Origin: G963666705 sp963666705
Lineage (GTDB): Bacteria > Pseudomonadota > Alphaproteobacteria > CADEGL01
Reading direction: 5' to 3'
NCBI GenBank assembly: GCA_963666705.2
Contig: CAXXKO010000001.1
Coordinates: 434,001 to 498,000, forward strand
Length of the DNA stretch: 64,000 nucleotides
Below are positions 48,205 through 57,547 of the stretch, one piece after another (position 1 is the stretch's first letter; each line of letters opens with the position of its first letter). The notes below the pieces were generated by a model. It was not told the DNA's origin and made no database searches. It saw nothing but the letters and a program-made list of their open reading frames with translations. A program made the translations under genes and the position numbers.

Positions 48205-48595
48205 TTCCTCATCCTCCCATTTGTCTCACCAAGCATCCCCGATCCGGCGTTTTCCGGATTCCAAGATTTTGCAACGATTAGCATAATCGAAACCGCCCGC
48301 CTGCGCATGCCGTTATTCTCCGCAACCCGGTCCTTCCCGGGTCGGCTTGCAAGCATGGACGGGGGATGGGCCCCGGCCATTCGCCCGAGCGGGAAAATGC
48401 GTCGAATCGCCCTGAATGTGTTAAGAAAGGTCAAGGTGTCGTGTGGTCTATATTAATGATATCAATGGGTTGGAGTATATGGCGTCGAACCTTGACAAAC
48501 CTTGACAGTTTCCCCGCGCGATCCGCATGTACACCTGTATCTGGGGATTCGCTCCTATAACGTCAAGGGGTTTCGCCGGCCGCCCAGCGCCGACT
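48205..48595. other. Intergenic region upstream of gfa
   Basis: About 390 bases with the promoter side of gfa and the AT-cored palindromic repeat (48429-48507). No gene is supported. Confidence 0.5.
48429..48507. repeat. Short AT-cored palindromic repeat, copy 2
   Basis: GGTCAAGGTGTCG on the left and the inverse GTCGAACCTTGACAAACC TTGAC arrangement on the right flank an AT-rich core (TATTAATGATATCAATG). The right arm closely matches that of the element at 33783-33869 (doubled CCTTGACA blocks). Confidence 0.65.
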
Positions 48596-49409
48596 CTAGC
48601 GCCAGACGCCGTCGACGCGATCGAAGGCGCCCTTTCGCATGTCGCCCCCGGACGGATCGAACAGGGCCGATTTGAGCACCCGGCCCGAGTCGTTGAGCGG
48701 AAACCCGTCGACATAGGCGAGGTAGCGCGGAACCTTGAAGCTGGCGAGGCGTTCGCGGCAGTGCGCGAAGATCTGCTCGGGCGTCAGGTCGGCCGGTCCC
48801 CGTCCGTCCGTCAATTGCACGTATGCTTTCACTTCCTCGCTCCGCAGCTCGTCCGGCACGGGCACGACGGCCGCCCTGATGACATCGGACAGCTCGAGCA
48901 GGGCCGCCTCGACCTCGCGCGCGGCCACATTCTCGCCGCTGCGTTTGATCATCTCCTTGAGGCGGCCGACGAAGTAGTAGTAGCCGTCGGCATCCTGGCG
49001 GACGAGGTCGCCGGTGCGAAACCACCTGGTGCTGAAGGAGGCCGCGTTGGCCTGTGGGCGCTTGTAGTAGCCCAGGACGATTCCGCGCCCCGCGACCCAT
49101 AGCTCGCCCACGCTTCCGCGGGGAACCTCGGCGCCACCCTCGTCGACGATCTTCACTTCCCGGTAGGGCGCGGGCACCCCGATGGACCCCATGCCGATCA
49201 TGTGGCTGGCCGATGGCGGCAGAATGATGCTCATGCCGTGCTCGGATCCGCCGTAGCCGTCGAATCCAACGACACCGAACCGGTCGCAAAGCTCGCGATG
49301 CATGTCGCCTTTGTAGTGAAACGCCTGGACGACTTTGAGCTGGCATTCGGAATCCGCCGCCGACGGCGGGTGTTGCTTCATGACGTAAAGAGGAAAATAA
49401 CAGTAATGT
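48596..49409 (-). pseudogene. Acyl-CoA synthetase (AMP-forming), 5'-truncated by an IS4-family element
   Basis: The remaining 270 codons hold the second half of a class I adenylate-forming enzyme: FDGYGGSEHGMSIILPP (motif near A5), VGELWVAGRGIVLGYYKRPQ, WFRTGDLVRQDADGYYYFVG (A7), RLKEMIKRSGENVAAREVEA (A8) and SGRVLKSALFD near the end (A10 Lys in RVLK). The front half, with the P-loop, is gone, and the frame stays open to the IS terminus at 49410. No matching N-terminal half lies on the other side of the IS, and that IS copy has no target duplication, so the break was accompanied by a deletion or recombination. Confidence 0.9.
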
Positions 49410-50734
49410 CACTAGTGTCCGGTTAACTGCGGCGGTTTTCCGGTTAGTGGGTTGTGGTTAAACGTTCTTTCGGGATATTCGCGTGTCACCGACTTGAACT
49501 CCCGGTGTTAAGCCAGACATGCTCCTGCCTTCCCGGTCAGGAGCATGGCTCATGTATGCAGGCAAGATCGTTTTCGCCCAGGTGATCGACCATCTGCCCG
49601 TGCACAGCTTGCGCCGTTGCGTCCACCGCTACGGCGGCGATCGCAGGCTGCGAAGCTTCTCCTGCCTCGATCGGTATCTGTGCATGGCCTTCGCGCAGCT
49701 GACCTATCGCGAGAGCCTGCGCGACATCGAGGCCTGCCTGCGCGCCCAGCACACCAAGCTCTACCACATGGGCATCCGCGGGCGCGTCGCCCGCGCCACC
49801 TTGGCCGACGCCAACGAGAGGCGCGACTGGCGCATCCATGCCGACTTCGCCCAGGCGCTGATCCGCATCGCCCGGCCGCTCTATGCCCAAGACAGCTTCG
49901 GCCTCGAGCTCGACCACACCGTCTATGCCCTCGACTCGACCACCATCGACCTCTGCCTCGCGGTCTTCCCCTGGGCCCCGTTCCAGCGCACCAAGGCCGC
50001 CATCAAGCTCCACACCCTCTTGGATCTGCGCGGCAATATCCCAACTTTCATCCATATCAGCGACGGCCGATGGCACGACGTGAGGGTGCTCGACGAGCTG
50101 GTCCCCGAGCCCGGCGCCTTCTACGTCCTGGACCGCGGATACATCCATTTCGCCCGCCTCCATCGCCTGAGCCAGGGCGCCGCCTTCTTCGTCGTCCGGG
50201 CACGGGCCAAGTTCCAGTTCCGCAGGATCGCGTCCCGCGCAATCGACAAGACCACCGGCCTGCGCTGCGACCAGACCATCCGCACCGCCGGCCAGCACAC
50301 CGCCACCGACTACCCGGACAGGCTCCGCCGCGTCCGATACCGCGACCCCGAGAGCGGCAAGGCCTTCACCTTCCTGACCAACAACTTCACCCTGCCGGCG
50401 CTGACCATCGCCCAGCTCTACAAATGCCGCTGGCAGGTCGAGCTGTTCTTCAAATGGATCAAGCAGCACCTGCGCATCAAGCGCTTCTACGGCACCTCCG
50501 AGAACGCCGTCAAATCCCAGATCTGGATCGCCGTCTCCGTCTATGTGTTGATCGCCATCGTCAAGAAGCGCTTGGCTATCAACGCCAGCCTCTACACAAT
50601 CCTCCAGGTCCTCAGCCTCACCGTCTTCGAAAAAACACCGCTCCTTCAATTGCTTACAAATCCAGAAACCACGACACCAATCCACCCCCATGCTAACCAA
50701 TTGAATCTATTCGACTATTAACCGGACACTAGTG
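49410..50734 (+). mobile_element. IS4-family insertion sequence, copy 1 (diverged)
   Basis: 1325 bp with perfect 17-bp ends CACTAGTGTCCGGTTAA (49410-49426 and inverse at the right). Flanks CAGTAATGT and GGTAAATTT do not match, unlike the 9-bp duplications around the other two copies. Confidence 0.88.
49552..50721 (+). CDS. IS4-family transposase, copy 1
   Basis: 389 residues; AGGAG precedes ATG 49552 by about 9 bases. An N-terminal DUF4372-like region (FAQVIDHLPVHSLRRCVHRY) precedes the DDE domain: Asp in VYALDSTTIDL, Asp in FYVLDRGYIHF, and Glu in the YREK signature YKCRWQVELFFKWIKQHLRI. Intact, but clearly diverged from copies 2 and 3. Confidence 0.93.
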   Translation: MYAGKIVFAQVIDHLPVHSLRRCVHRYGGDRRLRSFSCLDRYLCMAFAQLTYRESLRDIEACLRAQHTKLYHMGIRGRVARATLADANERRDWRIHADFAQALIRIARPLYAQDSFGLELDHTVYALDSTTIDLCLAVFPWAPFQRTKAAIKLHTLLDLRGNIPTFIHISDGRWHDVRVLDELVPEPGAFYVLDRGYIHFARLHRLSQGAAFFVVRARAKFQFRRIASRAIDKTTGLRCDQTIRTAGQHTATDYPDRLRRVRYRDPESGKAFTFLTNNFTLPALTIAQLYKCRWQVELFFKWIKQHLRIKRFYGTSENAVKSQIWIAVSVYVLIAIVKKRLAINASLYTILQVLSLTVFEKTPLLQLLTNPETTTPIHPHANQLNLFDY

Positions 50735-50835
50735 GGTAAATTTAATGACCGGCTGGCGAGACGAGTTCGATCCCGACCCTGGGGAGTAACGCACCCTGCC
50801 AAGCCTCATCGATTAGACGAGTCACCCAACCCGAT

Positions 50836-51717
50836 TCAGTCGCAAACCTGGTCAATCTTGTTCGTCATCCAAATCTCGAGCTGGCGCCAGCGTTTGGTGT
50901 CTGGCGAGGCCGTCTTGGCGACCGCCAACATTTGATCGTAGGACATTGCTCGGAGAACTGGCGGGGGCAGGATGGACTCGACCATCCGGGTCCAGTCTTC
51001 GGACCGGACCTTATCGGCCATCAGCAGACCGGGCCGGTCCACATAGACCCCGACCACGGCTCCAGCGACTCCGCGCTTCTCCATCAGGGCCCGACAGGTT
51101 GCGAGATTGCGCATCCACTGGTAACCCTCCCCCCGGAAGGGGCAAGGCCGGTGGTCGGCTTCCGGATCCAGCCCAAACAGCGCCCCGGCGTGGTCCCAGT
51201 ATCGAATACCCTTGCCGGTCAGGGCGCAACGTCCCTCGGTCTCGGTTACCGGATTGCGCTGAGGATGGTAGTCGCCGTCGCACTGGACCAGACCGCGATG
51301 GCGGCCAGCCTGGATGGGTTTGGGCTGGGAGCAATTGCCGGGCCCCTCGGTGAACTTGCACTCGAACAGAACCACCGCTTGGGGCGACCAGGCGATGGCA
51401 TCGACCTGGGTCGGCCGAGGCTCGCGGAGCAACCGGTCCGGATCGGTCCATTCGAGCCCGAGCTCCCAGGGTCCGTCGGTTGGCAGATCCAGGCAATCGG
51501 CAAGGTCGGCCATCACCAGGTTTCGGTCGTCGGCAACTTTCAGACAGCCGAAGAGATCGATGGCCAGGGCCTGGGAGGACTTGGCCAGCATCGTGTCCGG
51601 CCGTCCCTGCCGGTCCTTGTGCCAGTCGAACCCCTGCCAGTCGCTGATCGCCGGCTGGCTAGCTGGAAACAGATTGGCCTGGATTTGATCGATGGTCTCC
51701 GAATCGAGCTTGGTCAA
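50836..51717 (-). CDS. PD-(D/E)XK nuclease-like protein (PGN_0703-type putative restriction endonuclease)
   Basis: 293 residues. The core TQVDAIAWSPQAVVLFECKF gives Asp followed by E-x-K, the PD-(D/E)XK signature; EGPGNCSQPKPIQAGRHRGL and DYHPQRNPVTETEGRCALTG then GEGYQWMRNLATCRALMEKR are characteristic of the PGN_0703-like family. A DNA-cleaving, possibly defence-related role is inferred from the fold; no methyltransferase or other defence gene is adjacent. Codon use and GC are slightly lower than the core genes, and an IS flanks it, suggesting transfer. Confidence 0.7.
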   Translation of the reverse strand: MTKLDSETIDQIQANLFPASQPAISDWQGFDWHKDRQGRPDTMLAKSSQALAIDLFGCLKVADDRNLVMADLADCLDLPTDGPWELGLEWTDPDRLLREPRPTQVDAIAWSPQAVVLFECKFTEGPGNCSQPKPIQAGRHRGLVQCDGDYHPQRNPVTETEGRCALTGKGIRYWDHAGALFGLDPEADHRPCPFRGEGYQWMRNLATCRALMEKRGVAGAVVGVYVDRPGLLMADKVRSEDWTRMVESILPPPVLRAMSYDQMLAVAKTASPDTKRWRQLEIWMTNKIDQVCD

Positions 51718-52194
51718 GAGTTCACCCTCACGGACATTGCTGGACCGAACTCACCCTCTTCGTCATTCCTCAAGTACGGCTCGACCCTGGGGCACCCATG
51801 CCGATTCCTGGCTCATCCGACGGAACGTTTTCCGGCGCACGCCGACGTTTCACCCCAGACTATGCCAACCTGCGGCGGGTTCCCACTTCAGGATCAAGCC
51901 TGCCCCAACCCTTTGTCCGGCCCAGGCCTCGAGGGTCGGATCGGTTTGGCGAAGTCGGAAAACGATGCAATCAGGGACACATCAGAGTCGCAATCCGTCG
52001 GATGGGGTGCGGCTGCCTCCAAATCCCGGCCAGGGAATGATCGGTTACACCCGGTCTCTCCAGCCCACCGTCGCGCACTTCCAACAACGATTCCGACCCT
52101 GGATGTCCAGGGTCGTCCACGGCTGTGTACTGATAAATAGTAGAGAAATAGTGGTATACGGACCGACCCGGTTTGGCTAACTCATTGAAAAGAT
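51718..52194. other. Intergenic region between nuclease-like gene and tRNA-Glu
   Basis: About 480 bases. No frame shows host-like codon usage. The dyad GACCCTGGA/TCCAGGGTC (52095-52114) is the only structure I see, and TACTGATAAATAGTAGAGAA (52128-52147) is AT-rich. Confidence 0.45.
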
Positions 52195-52270
52195 TGGTAT
52201 CCCCAAGGGGAGTCGAACCCCTGTTTCCGGCGTGAGAGGCCGGCGTCCTAGGCCACTAGACGATGGGGAC
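52195..52270 (-). tRNA. tRNA-Glu(CUC)
   Basis: 76 bases beginning GTCCCCATCGTCTAGTGGCC and ending TTGGGGATACCA. Anticodon loop CTCTCAC, anticodon CTC (codon GAG). CCA is encoded. Confidence 0.95.
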
Positions 52271-52347
52271 GCATGGACCGGGAGCAAGGTCTTAGACGAT
52301 GGCTCCGCCGCTCGCAAGGCTTTTGCGGGCCCGCCAAGCGGCACGCC

Positions 52348-53400
52348 CTACCCCGCGCCGCCCGCGTGCCGGCGGGCGGCATCGATGGCGCCGCGCACGT
52401 CCTCCTCCGTGGTGTCGAACGCCGTCACCAGGCGGGCCATGGGCGCGGCCGAGGTGGCCCAGCGGTGAAGGCCCACGCCCTCGGCCTCCAGCGCCCCGAT
52501 CAGCGCCTCGGGCATGAGCGCGAAGACCTCGTTGACCTCGACCGCATGGGCGAGGGTGATGCCGCGAATCGCGGCCAGCCCGTCCCCCAGCATCGCGCCC
52601 ATTCGATTCGCGTGCCGCGCGTTGCGGAGCCACAAACCGTCCGCAAGGTAGGCCTCGAGCTGGGCGGCGATGAAGCGCATCTTCGACCACAGGTGCCCGG
52701 TCCGCTTGCGGCGATAGAGCAGCTCCTCCTTGCGCGCCGGATCGAACAGCACCACGGCCTCGGCGGCCATGGCGCCGTTCTTGGTGGCGCCGAAGGAGAG
52801 CACGTCCACACCCAGCTTCCAGCTCGCCTCGGCCGGGCTGCAGCCGAGGCTCGCGACCGCGTTGCCGAAGCGCGCGCCGTCCATGTGGAGGCCCATGCCG
52901 TGGCGGCGGCACAGCGCCGCGACGGCGCGCACCCGGTCGAGGTCGTAGAGGGTGCCGGACTCGGTCGCCTGGGTCAGGCTCGCGGCCGCGGGCGGCATCA
53001 TGTGCACGAAGCCGGGCGGCACCATGCCGACCGCGCGCTCGAGCGCGGCGCATTCGATCCTGGCCCCCGCGCCCGGCAAGGGCACGAGCTTTGCGCCGCC
53101 CGAGAAAAGCTCCGGCGCGCCGCACTCCTCGAGGTAGATGTGGGCTTCCTCGTGGCAGTAGATGGCGCCGTAGACCGGGGTCATGACCGAGAGGGCGAGA
53201 GCGTTGGCCGCCGTGCCGGTGGCAACGGGGACGACCGCCACCTCGCGCTCGAACACTTGCGAGAACAGGCCGTCCAGGCGGTGGCTGATCTCGTCCTCGC
53301 CGTATGACGCGACACGCCCCCGGTTGGCGGCGACGATCGCCTCCAGGATCTCGGGCGCCGTGCCGGTAACGTTGTCGCTGCCGAAATTCATGCTGGGCAT
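52348..53400 (-). CDS. Low-specificity L-threonine aldolase family protein
   Basis: 350 residues, PLP fold type I. The N-terminus FGSDNVTGTAPEILEAI, ATGTAANALALSVM (cofactor phosphate loop), GLHMDGARFGNA (Asp that pairs with the pyridine nitrogen) and the Schiff-base Lys in SFGATKNGAM all match. It cleaves threonine or allo-threonine to glycine and acetaldehyde, or acts on related beta-hydroxy amino acids. GGAGG is 10 bases upstream of ATG 53400. Confidence 0.92.
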   Translation of the reverse strand: MPSMNFGSDNVTGTAPEILEAIVAANRGRVASYGEDEISHRLDGLFSQVFEREVAVVPVATGTAANALALSVMTPVYGAIYCHEEAHIYLEECGAPELFSGGAKLVPLPGAGARIECAALERAVGMVPPGFVHMMPPAAASLTQATESGTLYDLDRVRAVAALCRRHGMGLHMDGARFGNAVASLGCSPAEASWKLGVDVLSFGATKNGAMAAEAVVLFDPARKEELLYRRKRTGHLWSKMRFIAAQLEAYLADGLWLRNARHANRMGAMLGDGLAAIRGITLAHAVEVNEVFALMPEALIGALEAEGVGLHRWATSAAPMARLVTAFDTTEEDVRGAIDAARRHAGGAG

Positions 53401-53498
53401 CGCCCGCTCGCCTCCCCGCCCCATGGATGGGCGGCGCGAGCCTAGCACTTGGGTGAGGACCGGGGAACGGGCCTCGCGGCCGCGAAAGTTAGGTGCTA

Positions 53499-54647
53499 GT
53501 GGATTGATCGGAACGAAAGAGTCCGATTCGGGACTCCATTTTGTGCTGTGGCATGCGAGTCTATCGCATGCGCAGCGGAATCTCCTTCACTGTATCCGCC
53601 GGCGAGCGTCAGCGATTGCGCGCCATCGTCGCGGACCCCAAGAGCCCGCAGAAGCACGTCTGGCGGGCGCGTATCGTCCTTTTGAGCGGCGCGGGTCTGG
53701 GCACTTCGGCGATCATGGCCGAGACCGGCAAGTCCAAGACCTGCGTGTGGCGTTGGCAGGAGCGGTTCATGCACGAGGGCGTCGGCGGCCTGCTTCGCGA
53801 CAAGTCCCGTCCGCCCGGCAAGGCGCCGATCGCGCCCGATCGTGTCGCCTGGATCGTCCGCCTGACGCAGCAACCGCCGCCCCACGAGGCGACCCACTGG
53901 ACGCTGCGCGCGATGGCCGCGGCGGCCGGTATCGCCGCCTCGACGGTGCAGGCGATCTGGAAGGCCCACGGTCTCAGCCCGCACCGCTGGCGGCGCTTCA
54001 AGCTGTCGAACGACCCGGCATTCGCCGAGAAACTCACCGATGTCGTTGGCTTGTATGTCGATCCGCCGGCTCATGCGGTGGTGCTGTCGATCGACGAGAA
54101 GTCGCAGATCCAGGCGCTCGACCGCACCCAGCCCGGCCTGCCCATGAAGAAGGGCCGCGCCGGCACCATGACCCATGACTACAAGCGGCACGGCACGACG
54201 ACGCTGTTCGCCGCGCTCAACATTCTCGACGGAACGGTCATCGGCCAGAACATGCAGCGCCACCGCCATCAGGAGTTCATCCGCTTCCTCAACCGTATCG
54301 AACGCGAGGTGCCGACGGACAAGGCCATTCATGTGGTCCTCGACAATCACGCGGCGCACAAGAAGGACAAAGTCCGCGCCTGGCTCGACCGCCATCCACG
54401 CTGGACCTTCCACTTCACGCCGACCTCGTGCTCGTGGCTCAATGCCGTCGAGGGCTTCTTCGCCAAGCTCACGCGACGCAGGCTCAAGCACGGCGTCTTC
54501 CATTCCGTCGTCGACCTCCAGGCCGCCATCAACCGCTTCATCCACGAATACAATGCCGCCAACCCACAGCCATTCATCTGGAAAGCCGACCCCAATGAAA
54601 TCATCGCAGCACGAAACCGAGGGTTTCAAACGTTGGAATCAATCCAC
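53499..54647 (+). mobile_element. IS630-family insertion sequence 1
   Basis: Ends GTGGATTGAT and ATCAATCCAC are inverted repeats, each flanked by TA (53497-53498, 54648-54649), as expected for IS630 insertion at TA. The right end and its TA now provide the stop codon of the convergent TPR-glycosyltransferase gene. Confidence 0.85.
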
Positions 54648-54650
54648 TAG
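53553..54650 (+). CDS. IS630-family transposase (single ORF)
   Basis: About 365 residues. An N-terminal HTH pair (ARIVLLSGAGLGTSAIMAET, VWRWQERFMHEGVGGLLRDK) is followed by the DDE domain: SIDEKSQIQALDRTQPGLPM, HVVLDNHAAHKK, and FTPTSCSWLNAVEGFFAKLT carrying the last Glu. Apparently intact. Start codon uncertain between 53541 and 53568. Confidence 0.93.
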   Translation: MRVYRMRSGISFTVSAGERQRLRAIVADPKSPQKHVWRARIVLLSGAGLGTSAIMAETGKSKTCVWRWQERFMHEGVGGLLRDKSRPPGKAPIAPDRVAWIVRLTQQPPPHEATHWTLRAMAAAAGIAASTVQAIWKAHGLSPHRWRRFKLSNDPAFAEKLTDVVGLYVDPPAHAVVLSIDEKSQIQALDRTQPGLPMKKGRAGTMTHDYKRHGTTTLFAALNILDGTVIGQNMQRHRHQEFIRFLNRIEREVPTDKAIHVVLDNHAAHKKDKVRAWLDRHPRWTFHFTPTSCSWLNAVEGFFAKLTRRRLKHGVFHSVVDLQAAINRFIHEYNAANPQPFIWKADPNEIIAARNRGFQTLESIH

Positions 54651-55861
54651 CCTACACCGAGTCTGGCGGCGACGACGGTCCGCAGCATCGTGGCCATCCT
54701 CTTGATGGGGTCGCTCCAGTTCCCGGGATGGCGCTGGCGGAACAATCGCATGGTCGGGTACCAGGGCGTCCGGTCGCCCGCCATGCCCCAGCGCCAGTCG
54801 CCACTGAAGGGCAGGAGGACCCAGACCGGCTTGCCCATGGCGCCGGCGAGGTGGGCCACGGCCGTATCGACCGTGATGACGATGTCGAGCTGGTCGATGA
54901 CGGCTGCCGAGGTCGCCAGGTCCCGCAGCGAAGAGGCCATGTCGATCATCCGTGCCTCGCCCCGCGCGCCCCACAAGTCCATCATCTTGTCGCCCATCTG
55001 GACGCAATAGTAGGTCACCCCCTCGGCCCACATCAGCGGCTCCAGGGCCGCGAAGGGGCAGGACCGGTAGATGTCGTTGACATAGGCCGGGTCGCCGGCC
55101 CAGGTCAGGCCGACGCACAGCTCCTCCCCGAGCCGCGGCGGCGACTTGGGGACCTTGACGCCCACGGAATGGAGATAGGGCACCTGGGCGGGGACCGTGT
55201 CGGGCGTGGTTCCGAAGATATGCGGCAAGCTCATGAGCGCGGCATGGGCATGGATGGGCGGCAGCACGTCGCCGTCGGCCACCACCATGGATACGCCCCG
55301 CGCCCCGGCGAAGATGCGCTCGAGCTTGCGCGGGCAAGCCACGATGACCGAGGCGCCGCGCGCGGCCACCAGGGGGGCATACCGGATGTACTGGAGAGAA
55401 TCGCCGAGGCTCTGCTCGTGGTAGAGCAGGATGGTCTTGCCCTCGATCGGCTCGCCCCGCCAGGCCTGCCCGGGAAGGCGCATCAAGAGCTCCGAGACGG
55501 GGGGCAAGGTCCGGCGCCATTCGAACTCGGGCCAGCCCTCGCGGTACTTGCCCTGGCGCATGAGCATCGTCCCCAGCGCCACATGACCCGGCGCGTAGTC
55601 CGGGTCGAGCTCGATCGAGCGCTTGTAGACCGCCATGGCGTCGTCGTATTTGCCCAGGCGCTCGAGGGCGTTGCCGAGCTTCGTATACACCGGCACCTGC
55701 TTCAAGTCCCGGCTGAGGGCGACCTGATAGCGGTCGGCGGCCTCCTGCGGCCGGCCGGCGCGAATCGCGCGCTCGGCGAGGCGCACGAGGCTTGCGCTCC
55801 CCGAGGGACCGGTGTCGCTGGCTGGCAGCGAACGTCTGACCTCTTCGCGGTGAAGATGCAC
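54647..55861 (-). CDS. TPR-repeat glycosyltransferase family 9-like protein
   Basis: 404 residues. The N-terminal 100 or so residues are TPR hairpins (PVYTKLGNALERLGKYDDAM, PGHVALGTMLMRQGKYREGW). The C-terminal part has ILLYHEQSLGDSLQYIRYAP, a heptosyltransferase-like sugar-nucleotide domain, and IDQLDIVITVDTAVAHLAGA then GDWRWGMAGDRTPWYPTMRL. Such TPR-GT9 proteins glycosylate surface structures or flagellin, or are part of polysaccharide assembly. The stop codon is supplied by the IS630 end at 54647, so a few original C-terminal residues may be lost. Confidence 0.88.
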   Translation of the reverse strand: MHLHREEVRRSLPASDTGPSGSASLVRLAERAIRAGRPQEAADRYQVALSRDLKQVPVYTKLGNALERLGKYDDAMAVYKRSIELDPDYAPGHVALGTMLMRQGKYREGWPEFEWRRTLPPVSELLMRLPGQAWRGEPIEGKTILLYHEQSLGDSLQYIRYAPLVAARGASVIVACPRKLERIFAGARGVSMVVADGDVLPPIHAHAALMSLPHIFGTTPDTVPAQVPYLHSVGVKVPKSPPRLGEELCVGLTWAGDPAYVNDIYRSCPFAALEPLMWAEGVTYYCVQMGDKMMDLWGARGEARMIDMASSLRDLATSAAVIDQLDIVITVDTAVAHLAGAMGKPVWVLLPFSGDWRWGMAGDRTPWYPTMRLFRQRHPGNWSDPIKRMATMLRTVVAARLGVG

Positions 55862-55932
55862 CGGCGCGCCCCTCTACGACGATTTCTGCTGGGCGCGATT
55901 CACGCATCAAGGGGTTAATAAACTGATAAGGA

Positions 55933-57245
55933 CACTGCTGTCCGGTTAACTGAGCGGTGCTGGCTTTGAGAGCCAGGATTTCTGCGGGGTTTGAAGCGAA
56001 AATGCATGGTGTCGATTTGAATTGGATGGAGCACTTTTCGGAGTTTCTCCGAGGAGATGCTCATGAACACCGGCAAGACCCTGTTCGCTCAGCTCATGGA
56101 CTTCCTGCCATGGACTACTTTCACGCGGATCGTCGACCGGTATGGCGGCGATCACCGGGTCCGGACGCTTTCCTGCGCCGAGCAATACCGGTCCATGGCC
56201 TTCGCCCAGCTGACCTACCGGGAAAGCCTGCGCGACATCGAGACCTGCCTCTCGGTCCACGCATCGAAACTCTATCACATGGGCTTCCGCCAGCCGGTCC
56301 GGCGCTCGACGCTGGCCGATGCCAACGAAAGGCGCGACTGGCGTATCCATGCGGCGTTGGCCCAGCGGCTCATCACCCAGGCGAGGACGCTGTACGTCGA
56401 CGAAGAACTGGGGTTGGACCTGACCAATACCGTCTACGCCCTGGACTCGACGACCATCGCTCTGTGCCTGTCGGTCTTTCCGTGGGCGCACTTCCGCACC
56501 ACCAAGGCGGCGGTGAAGATGCACACGCTGCTCGACCTGCGGGGCAACATTCCGAGTTTTATCCACATCTCGGATGGCAAGCTGCACGACGTTCATGCCC
56601 TCGATATGCTCTTGCCGGAAGCCGGAGCCATCTACGTCGTGGATCGTGGCTACGTCGACTTTGCCCGCCTTTATGTGTTGCACCAAGCCGGGGCCTTCTT
56701 CGTCACGCGTGCCAAGTCGAACATCGATGCTCATCGCGTCTATTCGGCGCCGACGGATCGCTCGACCGGCATCATTTGCGACCAGACCATCTCCCTGGAC
56801 GGCTTCTACACCCGTCAGGATTACCCCGAACTTCTGCGGCGCATCCGCTTCAAGGACCCCGAGTCCGGCAAGACGCTGGTCTTCATCACCAACAACTTCT
56901 CGCTTCCGGCCGCCACCATCTGCGCGCTCTACAAAAGCCGCTGGCAGGTGGAACTCTTCTTCAAGTGGATCAAGCAGCATCTTCGGATCAAGCAGTTCTA
57001 CGGCATGTCGGAGAACGCGGTGAAGACGCAGATCTGGATTGCCGTCTCGGTCTACGTCCTCGTCGCCATCGTCAAGAAGCGCCTCGACCTGGACGCCTCG
57101 CTCTACACTTTGTTACAGATCCTCTCGGTGACCCTCTTCGAGAAAATGCCCATACATCAAGCACTTGCGGGAGACGAAAACAGATGCAACGCTTCGCAAA
57201 TAACCAACCAATTGAATTCATTCGATTTTTAACCGGACACTAGTG
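55933..57245 (+). mobile_element. IS4-family insertion sequence, copy 2
   Basis: 1313 bp with ends CACTGCTGTCCGGTTAA and the inverse of CACTAGTGTCCGGTTAA. Flanked by an exact 9-bp target duplication TGATAAGGA (55924-55932 and 57246-57254). Confidence 0.95.
56063..57232 (+). CDS. IS4-family transposase, copy 2
   Basis: 389 residues. DDE positions lie in VYALDSTTIALCLSVFP, IYVVDRGYVDFARL and YKSRWQVELFFKWIKQHLRI (YREK). It differs from copy 3 at three residues I can see: Gly versus Val in RY.GDHR, Met versus Thr in YG.SENAVK, and Ser versus Leu in QLN.FDF. GAGGAG lies 6 bases before ATG 56063. Confidence 0.95.
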   Translation: MNTGKTLFAQLMDFLPWTTFTRIVDRYGGDHRVRTLSCAEQYRSMAFAQLTYRESLRDIETCLSVHASKLYHMGFRQPVRRSTLADANERRDWRIHAALAQRLITQARTLYVDEELGLDLTNTVYALDSTTIALCLSVFPWAHFRTTKAAVKMHTLLDLRGNIPSFIHISDGKLHDVHALDMLLPEAGAIYVVDRGYVDFARLYVLHQAGAFFVTRAKSNIDAHRVYSAPTDRSTGIICDQTISLDGFYTRQDYPELLRRIRFKDPESGKTLVFITNNFSLPAATICALYKSRWQVELFFKWIKQHLRIKQFYGMSENAVKTQIWIAVSVYVLVAIVKKRLDLDASLYTLLQILSVTLFEKMPIHQALAGDENRCNASQITNQLNSFDF

Positions 57246-57547
57246 TGATAAGGATATTCCGTACAAAGAGCAGGCATCAAACGTTCATAATATTGTATGC
57301 GAAAATTGATGAATGTTTGGGAAGATAAAATCTTCTGTCGCAGAACTCACGAAATCAAATCAAATTTCTCAATACAATCGGGAACAGATTGTTTGTGTCA
57401 GTCTTCTTGCAAATAAAATTTTTGAACAATTAAAATAACAATCATGTGTTTATCTATGACCGGCATCCACAGCGAGGAATTCTCCCACCATCCGCGGCTT
57501 ATTTGCATGACCGGAGGGCGCTTCATCCACCGCGTGCAATTGATAAT
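57246..57547. other. AT-rich island between two insertion sequences
   Basis: 57255-57450 is strikingly AT-rich for this chromosome (for example AAATTTTTGAACAATTAAAA) and has no convincing gene. It probably is foreign DNA or part of a lost element. From about 57451 the sequence is host-like: the original 3' flank of the JAMM protease gene up to the IS1595 insertion. Confidence 0.7.

Noticed and set aside
49537..50700. Long minus-strand and alternative plus-strand frames across the IS4 transposases
   Set aside because: Shadows of the transposase gene; the YREK and DDE motifs are in the annotated frame only.
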